Part shown: positions 9,801 to 25,662 of the stretch, in pieces | Numbering within the stretch: the first letter of the stretch is position 1 | Layout of the letters: every line of letters begins with the position of its first letter | Source: Paraglomus occultum | Lineage: Eukaryota; Glomeromycota; Glomeromycetes; Paraglomerales; Paraglomeraceae | Assembly: GCA_910592205.1 (NCBI GenBank) | Contig: CAJVPJ010000415.1 | Location: 1-25,662 of the forward strand | Direction of reading: 5' to 3' | Length of the DNA stretch: 25,662 nt | Notes under the pieces: model-generated | Database searches by the model: none | Seen by the model: the letters and a program-made list of their open reading frames with translations, nothing else | Told to the model about the DNA's origin: nothing | Program-made: the position numbers and the translations under genes

Positions 9801-11893
9801 AATAGAGCATTTATGTCCAACTGGCTCACCCATCAGATCCAGCTAATACCAACGTCTTCGTTTCCTGATGCTAGATAGTATCAGCTGACCCCGAGAAACT
9901 GTAAGTTCATGCTACTAATGCGGAAATCTTTTCTTACCATTAAAATTTACCTCTTTCTTTTCGTGCTAGCGTTGAATGGGAAAGGGCGATAAGCAATACA
10001 TTAGGTAGACATCCAAGTAGACATAAATATATTTTGCTACGATCCAGTCAACTGGTTGGCACAGCTTTAATTATATATGCAAGAGCTGATGTAGTTCCTG
10101 CAATAAGAAATATTGAAGGAGCCACAAAGAAGGTAAATGGACCAAAATACGATGAAGAATGATAATGATACTTCTGATTTCGTTTCTTAATTGAAGAAAA
10201 ATTTCAAATAATACAGACGGGCTTGGGAGGAATGGCCGGAAACAAAGGGGCCGTTGCTATAAAGATGGATTATTATGATACTGATCTGTGCTTTGTTACG
10301 ACCCATTTTTTTGCTGGTACGAACTGCGTTCATGTTGCTGCTTTATCGTTTCTATCCGAATGTTTAAGTTAGATATGAAATCGTTAACTTTATTGTAGGA
10401 CATTCCAATTTTGCCGAACGCAACAGGGATTTCAACACTATTAATAGTGGATTAACTTTTAAAAAAGGTCGTCTTGCTGAACTCAGGTATAAAGAATTTA
10501 TGCGACTTAGTTGTCTTCGTCGGCTTGGATCTCATACAAATACTCTGTTTGCAAGAAACGTGATATGGTTTGGCGATCTTAACTACAGAATCGACCTGCT
10601 TAACGATGAGGTCAGTTAATAAAAATTGATGTGTTATGTGAAGATAAATAATCATAGCGCAAGTTGATCGTTCCATAGGTTCGAAATCTTGCAGCCATGG
10701 GCAACCTCGATGCGTTATTGAGATCAGACCAGGTAACTTTCGCTTTCTTCATCGCGTAAAATGCATTAGTTGTAATAAATCCTGTCGGTCCCTTGACTAT
10801 CGAGATAAAGAACGTTATTTTAATACCATTTTCCATGTTTTCATACAGCTTAACGTGCAGCGCAAAATGGGGTTCGTTTTTGACGGTTGTCACGAGGAAG
10901 ATATAACGTTCCTGCCTACTTATAAGTATGATAATGGAACCCAGATTTATGACACCAGGTATGCTAGTTCTCAGTTTGTTATTGTTCTTCGGTATTTCAA
11001 TTAAGCCGACACTATTTGAAGCGAAAAGCAAAGAATACCAGCGTGGACAGATCGTATTTTGTACCGTGGCACCAAGGTAAGACTTATGGCTAGTTGCTGA
11101 TTGTGAAAACGTGCCAACGTCTATTCCATTCCTACGGTTATAGATTTCTCAAAATAGTTACGCGAGAGCCGAGTTACTTCTCTCAGATCATAGGCCTGGT
11201 TAGTATACCAAATAAGCAAAATGCTCGTTTCATTCTATTTCATACAAATGCTGATACCTTGATTACGTTTAAAGTAATGGGCTCATTTGACATCGAGGCA
11301 AGTAATTTTTTCACTTAATTTATCATGATGTAGTTTTTTAACTTTTTTTAAATCTAATACAGATCGTCAAGTACGATGAAGTGGCTAAGGAAAAGATAAT
11401 GCAAGAACTATATTCAGAAATGAAATATTCTTCTGGGTCTACTCCGATTGCTGGGCTGACCGCGTCCAAACAGATTCTAACTTCTCCTCCAGCTTATAAC
11501 AATAACGAACGCAATGATGAGCTGATAATAGATTGCGACGAACCTACTGCCATGTTAAATGATTGTAGGTACTAAAACGTGACGTGAAAATTCTTCTTTA
11601 ACAAATTTGAGAATAACTTAATGGAATTTAATTTAGTGCCGCCTCCAAGTTCAGATACTTATCAATGGTGGAACGAATCTGCGTCCTCTAGTTCACGTAA
11701 GTTATCTCGCAAATATCAATACTTAAATGCTGTGGTTGCATTATATAAACTGACATATAAGTTTGCAGTTATCATAGATAAATCTAGACTTCCACCAAGA
11801 ACATCGGAATCGACTAACCCATTTTACGAATCAAGCCCAAGGGAGAATTCTCGAAATCCTTTTGATGACGACACCTTACTCATAGACATATGA
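6858..11893 (+). CDS. SYNJ: Synaptojanin-type SAC / inositol polyphosphate 5-phosphatase, about 25 exons
   Basis: Homologue of synaptojanin and yeast Inp51/52/53, which remove phosphates from phosphoinositides at endocytic membranes. Exons: 6858-7098, 7195-7444, 7516-7654, 7723-7822, 7886-7944, 8020-8103, 8430-8815, 8901-8909, 8977-9185, 9252-9343, 9412-9488, 9564-9673, 9742-9797, 9875-9900, 9970-10132, 10217-10316, 10399-10486, 10556-10610, 10679-10732, 10849-10958, 11022-11076, 11144-11198, 11275-11297, 11363-11564, 11637-11696, 11769-11893. They sum to 2928 bases (975 residues). The SAC domain has PVYGCLGLL and an intact RTNCIDCLDRTN (Cys417-x5-Arg423). The 5-phosphatase domain starts near residue 556 and keeps GFQEIVEL, WFGDLNYR, PAWTDRIL and SDHRPV, so both domains look active. 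The tail has two NPF motifs (951-953 and 964-966). Uncertain points: 10487-10555 could be exon, and the last acceptor could be 11777 instead of 11768. Confidence 0.95.
8104..8429 (+). other. Long intron with T10-G17 homopolymer tract
   Basis: At 326 nt this is the longest intron in the gene. The flanking exons join directly to give FWEQQ-GLQF, the expected SAC sequence, so no exon is missing inside. It contains ten T (8216-8225) followed by seventeen G (8226-8242), the most extreme homopolymer of the window. The exact G count is likely unreliable. Confidence 0.8.
8901..8909 (+). other. 9-nt microexon encoding part of the SAC catalytic motif
   Basis: CTTGGACAG is flanked by introns 8816-8900 (GTAAGG...ACTAG) and 8910-8976 (GTTTGT...TATAG). 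Together with the split codons TG|C and AG|A it supplies C-L-D-R of the invariant RTNCIDCLDRTN motif. Without it the frame survives (9 nt), but three catalytic-loop residues are lost, including the signature Arg. Confidence 0.88.
11298..11362 (+). other. GC-AG intron in the synaptojanin gene
   Basis: Exon end ATCGAG is followed by GCAAGT, and the intron closes at AATACAG, joining ...MGSFDIE to IVKYDEV in frame. No GT donor nearby gives a frame-consistent join. Length 65 nt. Confidence 0.8.
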
Positions 11894-12034
11894 TGACAGT
11901 CAATAATATATATGCATATTAAATAGACATGGATCAGACATTGACTTGTTCATAGATAATAGCCCTATTTGTATTTATTTATCTTTAAATTAGTTGCCGT
12001 TTTTGTTAATCATTCTTTGTGTCGCTGCATTAGA

Positions 12035-13130
12035 ATGCGGAGGTTATCCTCTCGTCCATATAAACAAATTTTGAACCGGTTCATACAAAAACTTCTTCCT
12101 ATATGTAACGATGACACAAATCAAGCACAACAAGAATTGAAATGGCTCAAGCAGCACGTAATGGAAAGAACTCGAAGCCATTCAGTGATGAAGCCTGGAA
12201 ATTTGAGTGCAAACGAAGAAAAGATGTTGCGTCAACTGGTTTCCGACCGAGTTGACCACTCAAAGCCTTTGCAATACATAATGGGTACATACATTCTAAT
12301 AAATTCATCTTTTCTTCTAGTCACTAACCGACGTTGTTGTTCCTTCTTATTAGGTACGCAACCGTTTTGTAACTTAGACATTGTCACAAGACCCCCCGTG
12401 TTAATTCCACGGTAAATACTCTTAAAAATTAGTGATATATCACTCATACTGGACACATTAATAGCTAAGCGTTCAACTCCCCAGCTGGGAAACTGAAGAA
12501 TGGACTATGCGTGTGATATCTCTCCTCTATTCTCGTCTCCACTACCTAGAAAAGCCAATTCATATTCTTGATGTTTGTACTGGTAGTGGATGTATCGCCT
12601 TGTCACTCGCTCATAATATGCCAGCAAATACTTGTTTTGTCCGGGGCATTGACATATCCTCGCAAGCTCTTATCCTAGCTAATTTAAATCTCCAGGTTTT
12701 TCGGTCTAATAATCTCATAAAGAACGATGTCATCTTTTCTAAAGTTGATATAATGAATGACGACGAAATTGCAAGTTTTGTTCAAAACAATCAACCAGCA
12801 TTTGACTTGATCCTATCAAACCCACCATATATACCTCGAGAACAATACGATAAGTTGGGTGATGAAGTAAAACTATGGGAAGATGAGATAGCATTAATAG
12901 CTGATGACAATGGAACTGCTTTTCATTCTCGAATTGTCAATCTTGCGGCAAATGGTTTACTGAAAAGACTGAAGGAGCACAATGTGGTACCGCGGTTGGT
13001 GATGGAATTTGGGGCAGACCAGGGAGCGACTATAATAAGGGAGATGGAGAGAAGCAAATTCACTTCGATAGAAGTGTGGAAAGATGGAGTTGGGAGAGAT
13101 CGTTGCGTGGTCGGCAGTATCAGTCAATAA
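12035..13130 (+). CDS. MTQ1: Mitochondrial peptide chain release factor glutamine N5-methyltransferase (PrmC/HemK, MTQ1)
   Basis: This SAM-dependent methyltransferase modifies the GGQ glutamine of class I release factors. The mitochondrial form is Mtq1 in yeast and HEMK1 in animals. Exons are 12035-12284, 12354-12411 and 12485-13130, totalling 954 bases (317 residues). Key features are LIPRWETEEW (near residue 104), the SAM-binding loop DVCTGSGC (132-139) and the catalytic NPPY (215-218) in SNPPYIP. The N-terminus, MRRLSSRPYKQILNRFIQKLL, is Arg-rich without acidic residues, as expected of a mitochondrial presequence, which supports the chosen ATG at 12035. The first intron (69 nt) is frame-preserving and stop-free, so its retention would add 23 residues. 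Only 141 bp separate it from the synaptojanin stop codon on the same strand. Confidence 0.95.
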
Positions 13131-13379
13131 CACGAATGTACTGAAAGATCGGACTGAGGAAAGCCAAGTAGTTGACACAGCTACGTAAAGCTGAAAAGAA
13201 AGCTTGGGTTCTATGTGCTCAAAATCTGTAATACATGTACTGTATGTTATATGCATATTTTTTTTTTAAAATTTGGTGTAGCTTCTAACTATCTTCTTTT
13301 AATAATGTCTAAGTACCTATGAATGCTCCTACAGAAAAACCGATCATCCATAATTTTTATCAACGTCACGGTTATAGAA
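13131..13379. other. 3' flank of MTQ1
   Basis: AT-rich 3' flank with a T run near 13258-13265. I see no gene. It lies between the MTQ1 stop and the last recognisable codons of the minus-strand TnpB-like remnant. Confidence 0.45.
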
Positions 13380-14115
13380 CGATCGTTAGCATACTAATCA
13401 TAGATCCCGCTCTGGCTCGGATGTTTCACGAGCCGCTATGATCTCTGTCAATTTACAACCTTTGCCTCGCCTAAATCATTCTTGATATATCCGCAACATC
13501 CGCATGTGTAATGGTATCAACAATCTTCCTGGATACTCGCTAATCTTACCTTGCTCTTGATCTTCCTCTTAAATTTTCTCTTGGTTTTCGAATTTTGTTG
13601 GGTTGCCATTACAATTGAAGTGTCTGGTTCGCCGATTAGAGACGACGTTGTGGATACCATTTTACGGGCGTTTCCAAACCTTTCGTTCCGGTGACTGCGT
13701 TTGCACAACCTGAATTCATTGTTAACGCTCTTTTCGAGTATTTCTTGTAATTGTTACACAGATCTTTCAATGGCAATTCCTTGATAAAGTCACAACATGT
13801 TATGTTCCAACTTACTGACAGCTTCGGTATCTATCATACCTCCTCCATAATCGATATGCGCGACTAATATCATTCTTTCCGTACTCAACAATTTTCCCAT
13901 TTGGATCATAACATGTGAGAACCCGGGATCGATGGAAACGAAATTAACATCTTTTTTACAATTATCATCGAGAGGCACATTATGCAAAAATATAATCTAT
14001 CACGGGTGATATTTATCGCGTTCTTTATCTCCGGTAATTCTTCAGAGGTTTTGATACTCTTAAGAAACGCGAAATCACCCCTCTTGTAAAAATCTCGTCG
14101 TTCGTCTTGTGGCAT
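13380..14115 (-). pseudogene. Decayed TnpB/Fanzor-like RuvC nuclease remnant
   Basis: Read on the minus strand, pieces in several frames follow the order expected for a TnpB/Fanzor protein. The first is an open piece from ATG 14115 (MPQDERRDFYKRGDFAF...). After a frameshift in a T run near 13990 comes a RuvC-I-like NFVSIDPGFSHV (about 13950-13910). Next are a basic segment with LIGEPDTSIVM and KRKFKRKIKSK (13690-13540), a stop at 13519-13517, and a zinc-ribbon half TCGCCGYIKNDLG (about 13508-13470). After another frameshift comes IDRDHSGS-stop-NIRARA (about 13455-13405), matching the RuvC-III pattern RDxNGxxNI. At least three frameshifts and several stops make it non-functional. Family assignment rests on motif order only. 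No terminal element ends or guide-RNA region were recognised. Confidence 0.5.
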
Positions 14116-14146
14116 ATACCTTTATCATCTTTTGAAATAATTATCT

Positions 14147-14936
14147 ATGGACTGGTTAAGTTGTGTGGGTGGCGGAGTTCCTGGTCCAATAACTAATGGT
14201 ATATTAGTCTCATCAAGTATGTAAGGGTTTTATTTGGAAAATCCACTTTCATCGCAAATACCAGTACAAATTTAAATTGCGGTTTATTAGAAACAAAAAT
14301 ATCGGTAACTTTTACTTGGAGACAGGATCGAAATCTCTATTGCATGAATTATTCCCAATATATTGAACTTGCTAATGGGACTGTATATTTCTGTATCGGA
14401 GGTATTATCGATTTTCAAGCCTCGCCTATAATATTACAATTAGCACCGGAATCTAGTATAACTGTTACTGGTACTTTATTGACTTCGCAAGATAAAATTT
14501 TCATTGTGATGTTTTATTATAACAATATATTTAATTATGTATTTATTAATAAATATAATATTCACACCAGTCTCTCTTATATAATAATAATTATTGATTG
14601 CAGAAATTAAATCTGTTCTATCTAATGATGGAGCTTATTCGCATTTTGATAGGGATGACTCAGAGAGTCCTCTTCTTGATTATTTAAGAATCATTCAACT
14701 GAATGTCAGAATTGCACGTAAGTGAAGTTTGTCAAATCAAATTCCCTTATTATTATTTAGTCGTCGTTTGCACTAAGTGACAACAGTTTAATGCGTAGAT
14801 TAAAACGACATCAGATTTAAAATGGGTTTGTTATACACTATGCAGGGATATTTTCAAAGCGTTTGGGATATTTTTGCACGTTACTGTAGATGAGTTCCAT
14901 GTAAAGTTATTAATAAGAATTTGGCAAAGTCTTTAA
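14147..14936 (+). CDS. Unrecognised small multi-exon gene model
   Basis: A frame-consistent model has exons 14147-14216, 14291-14470, 14604-14717 and 14815-14936, giving 486 bases (161 residues). Donors are GTATGT, GTACTT and GTAAGT, and acceptors are TATTAG, TTGCAG and CATCAG. The protein starts MDWLSCVGGGVPGPITNG and includes VTFTWRQDRNLYCMNYSQYI, LANGTVYFCIGGIIDF and the acidic stretch YSHFDRDDSESPLLDYL. I do not recognise a family, and there is no signal peptide or membrane segment that I would call. The third exon with its perfect donor is the best-supported part. The last exon is weak: an alternative acceptor at 14760 gives an early stop. It could be a fragment of a repeat-family gene. 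Confidence 0.38.
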
Positions 14937-15384
14937 GAGGATGCATAGAATAGCGAAGTGCCAGTGCTAGTACCTCATCGATTCTTTGACATATATGTCA
15001 ACGTCCCAATTGGGTGACAATCGTCTCATCAGCTAATCGTTTCATACTTCGGTGAAAGCAAATTTGGTATAACGAGGAGGTTTGACTGTAGATTGCACGT
15101 TATAATCTCACCGTCTGTCAACTCCAGTTGCTTCTCTCTTTCTGACTACTTTACTCCTTTGACTGGCTTTTTCTTTTTAATTTAATGTTGTGAGTGAATT
15201 AAACTTATTGATCTTTATTAGAATAAAAGATATTTCAAGAGATACCTGGATAAAGCGAATACTCATAAACAGATTTATAATAAATTTTTTGGGGCTATGA
15301 ACATTACATAATAATAAGAATGTCACACAATATAGTTCGGATTTTTTTTGTCCCTGTGTCAAATGGTAATCGCGCAGCGTAAAG
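14937..15384. promoter_or_regulatory. Upstream region of the WDR81-like gene with paired palindromes
   Basis: No gene is seen here. Two perfect palindromes sit 4 bp apart: TGACATATATGTCA (14987-15000) and CCCAATTGGG (15005-15014), about 370 bp before the WDR81 start codon. A CT-rich stretch (about 15120-15176) and AT-rich DNA follow. A regulatory role is inference. Confidence 0.35.
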
Positions 15385-23357
<7,973 letters not shown>

Positions 23358-23445
23358 CGTTGACGTTTTGTGCAGAACCCACTTTTTACTTCATATATCA
23401 TCACTAATCGCCAGGAAACGTCTACATAGATTAGTAACAAATATT

Positions 23446-23469
23446 TTATTATTATTATTATTATTATTA
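23446..23469 (+). repeat. (TTA)8 trinucleotide microsatellite
   Basis: Eight uninterrupted TTA units lie in the spacer about 90 bp after the WDR81 stop codon. Confidence 0.9.
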
Positions 23470-23929
23470 TAGAACGTCGCATCATCACTGCATGATGAAT
23501 TTTATAAATATATGGCTATAGCATATTCATTAGATCAATTAACGTGGTCTTGCATACTAATTATAATAATAAACAAATAAAAAGATTTCGGCAAGTGAAC
23601 GAAGCCGTATAAGTTTTCGAGTAACAATGTTATCTAAATACACGGCTTTCCAAACTTCAATTCAAAGATCATGGCCGTCTTATCACTATTCGGAAGACTA
23701 ATTTTACTAGCACGGTATTTTTCTTCCCCAATTTTTCTAGAATGCACTCTCAGGATATTCTTATATATAATGATCTGAATACGTGCGATTAGCCCAGCCT
23801 AACATGGTTGGTATACTATCATTTAAGAAGGCAAATATATTGATTGGGTACTGGGCATGTTAATGTATGTTCTAGACTAATCTCGTGCACCAATAAACTG
23901 CATCAACAATTTCGAATTTTCCTGTCAAA

Positions 23930-23981
23930 TACAGTAGTCGTCATAATAATAAATATCCGGATATTTATGACGGCCACTGTA
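23930..23981. repeat. 52-bp palindrome resembling two head-to-head transposon ends
   Basis: The left arm TACAGTAGTCGTCATAA (continuing to 23958) and the right arm 23959-23981 are inverted copies: 21 of 23 paired bases match, apart from a 6-base TAATAA insert in the left arm. The centre is ATATCC|GGATAT. Both outer ends are TACAGT/ACTGTA, so the unit is bounded by TA, as Tc1/mariner-type insertions are. No transposase is linked to it. Confidence 0.75.
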
Positions 23982-24673
23982 AAAAAAGGGCCACGCTATA
24001 AATTGACGCCTGGCAACTGTGAGAAGATTCAACAAGTTACGAATAAACTGGATGTTAAAACTTCAACTACAACCCTTATAATTCGTTCGTTGTACAGCTC
24101 ATTTTCAATCGGTGTAACTTACAGATAATAGATTTCAAAAATTAAAGGTTTTTACTATACTTCACCATTCAAGTTTATAAGGATTCGCTATCCTTATGTT
24201 GGACATCAGTCGACTCGACCCACCCGTAAAGAACAAGCAATTGAGTAGCATAACTGATGTTATATAGTATATTACCCGTAAAACTGTTTGAATTGTGCCG
24301 ATACTCCAGCTATATCTACATGCTCAAAATAATAGGGAAATGCAATGTCATTTTACTATAAGCTGCAATACCAGAACCCCCGTTAATGCCCATACAAAAA
24401 ACCAATCATTCCAGAAAACCCACATTGAATATTAATACAGCCTAGTTACCGAGCAGGCCCAGCCTACCAACCAACCGTTCTAGTTATTCCCAGACAAAAT
24501 TAAAAACAAGAGTAAACGAAGAAAAAGAATAACTTGTATTAAGAATCAATACAGTATGGCAAAGAACGTTATGCGGATGATAGTTAAATATGCGACGTTT
24601 ATATGAATATGCGTGTGTATATTTATATTGACAGAAAATTTGCTGGAAAGTCTTTTACTTGCGATTAGGTAAG

Positions 24674-25662
24674 TCAGTGACTGCTCAGAAGCTGCTTTAT
24701 GTTCTTTGGCGTAGATTCGTCATTTAAATGTTTGGTGTTAAATCGCAGTGCAGACATCAAATTAGAAAGTTCAGACGTGCCATGAGTTTGGATGGCTTTA
24801 ACGGTTGATTTTATCTATAACGGAAAGAGAATGCAATTAGTGTCTAACAAAGCAAAAATGCATACCATAACTAGTTAGCCACGGAACGCTTACGTTGATA
24901 GGTGATTGTTTATTAAATGCTCCTTGTGGGTCGATGTGATCATAGAGAATGATAGATACAACCATCACTCTTAAGCAGAATGCGATGGTTTCTGGCTTTT
25001 GGGCTCTAGTATGACATTATCTGTTAGGCATAATATAAAGACGTCGTACAAACCGCCAAAATCGACGCGCAATAACTGTACCTTTTCTTTGTGACTGCGT
25101 GATAACAAGAAGCAGCAACTCCTGATAAACATTCTGACACGCCTCTACCCAGATTGTTCTATAGCAGGTAGGAATGTGATGAATGTGCATAGGGGGGACA
25201 CGAGGAAAGTCTCACAACGCCACTTACTTTTGCAACAAACAGAGCAGTCACGTCCGTCACAGTCTTCAACATTGGGGTTGGATAGGCGTAGAACAACGAA
25301 ATTCTGTTGGCGAGTTCGTCCTCGATCATGGCGGTTTTTAAGTCCGTCTATGATGAGAGCAAATAAATGGTGGTTATATCAGTTATCCGATCCTGTAGTA
25401 TAAACATGCGGACAATCATAGCCACTGACCTCTGCCGCAAGTTTTCCTCGACTTAACGTACGTCGATAATACGAAAAATCATTTTGGATAGAAGGGGTTT
25501 TCATCTACAAGGCAAAGACGTTTATGAAAAAAGTACGCGACATCGATGTTATTGACGGTGATTTCGTACCTTTAGATAATCAAATTCGAACGCAAAATCC
25601 AGAATGTCTGCCAGAAGTTTTGTAAGAGCCTGATGCTCTGCGAGCGTTTTTCGTACATTGCC
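24674..25662 (-). CDS. CYRI: CYRI (FAM49, DUF1394) Rac1-interacting protein, N-terminus beyond the window
   Basis: CYRI proteins bind active Rac1 and oppose the SCAR/WAVE actin regulator in animals and Dictyostelium. Minus-strand exons are 25662-25570 (open at the edge), 25504-25430, 25347-25228, 25158-25082, 25005-24894 and 24814-24674, together 618 bases, or 205 residues plus the stop (TGA at 24676-24674). Introns are 65, 82, 69, 76 and 79 nt, all GT-AG. Conserved stretches in order are [68 protein letters not shown] and [19 protein letters not shown]. The YYRR pair corresponds to the arginines known to be needed for Rac1 binding in CYRI-B. Animal CYRI is about 320 residues, so roughly the first third lies to the right of the window. 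It is convergent with WDR81. Confidence 0.93.

Larger units (their letters stand above)
23358..24673. other. Intergenic spacer between convergent WDR81 and CYRI genes
   Basis: A 1.3-kb gap between two 3' ends. It contains a TTA microsatellite and a 52-bp palindrome (separate entries) in AT-rich DNA. An open frame beginning at 23844 runs through the palindrome. I do not accept it as a gene because it matches no family and its first third is formed by the palindrome and its flank. Confidence 0.5.

Noticed and set aside
10612-11031. 139-residue minus-strand open frame
   Set aside because: It overlaps several synaptojanin exons and introns that encode the 5-phosphatase core.
23844-24128. 94-residue open frame, considered as a transposase start after the palindrome
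   Set aside because: Part of the frame is the palindrome itself, and the remainder (KKGPRYKLTPGNCEKIQQ) is too short and too unlike known transposases to support.
25176-25403. 75-residue plus-strand open frame rich in Arg and Ser
   Set aside because: It lies antisense to well-supported CYRI exons.

Overview
The window looks like nuclear DNA of an AT-rich, very intron-dense, early-diverging fungus. A glomeromycotinan (arbuscular mycorrhizal) fungus is the best guess. The reasons are short spliceosomal introns (mostly 60-100 nt), a conserved fungal/animal gene set, and decayed copies of families I associate with Rhizophagus-type genomes: repeated zinc ribbons with a Vsr-like nuclease end, a SAM-NYN protein, a Tc1/mariner transposase and a TnpB/Fanzor-like nuclease. 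No species can be named from sequence alone.

Layout. Positions 1-5,000 are a repeat-rich, gene-dead zone: a possible exon at the left edge, a broken zinc-ribbon/Vsr-like gene (637-1501), a broken SAM-NYN gene (1607-2809), an intergenic stretch, and a Tc1/mariner relic (about 3799-4927). Next come five intact or nearly intact housekeeping genes: RPN8 on the minus strand (5505-6707), sharing a 150-bp divergent promoter with a synaptojanin-type SAC/5-phosphatase (6858-11893, about 25 exons); a mitochondrial release-factor glutamine methyltransferase MTQ1 (12035-13130); a very large WDR81/LvsG/GFS12-type BEACH-WD40 protein (15385-23357, more than 30 exons); and, convergent with it and running off the right end, a CYRI (FAM49/DUF1394) gene (24674-25662, minus). 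Between MTQ1 and WDR81 lie a minus-strand TnpB/Fanzor-like remnant (about 13380-14115) and a small unrecognised multi-exon gene model (14147-14936).

How the genes relate. Synaptojanin, WDR81 and CYRI all act on endosomal phosphoinositides or actin-driven uptake, RPN8 belongs to the proteasome lid, and MTQ1 modifies mitochondrial release factor. Nothing in the sequence shows that they are co-regulated apart from the RPN8/synaptojanin shared promoter.

Most notable points: a 9-nt microexon splitting the catalytic CX5R motif of the SAC phosphatase; at least four GC-AG introns among roughly 70; kinase-like motifs lying on both sides of the BEACH domain of WDR81; a CYRI gene in a fungus; a TnpB/Fanzor-like relic; and a 52-bp palindrome made of two head-to-head transposon-like ends. 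I found no clear new biological system. All gene models were built by eye from splice sites and protein-family similarity.
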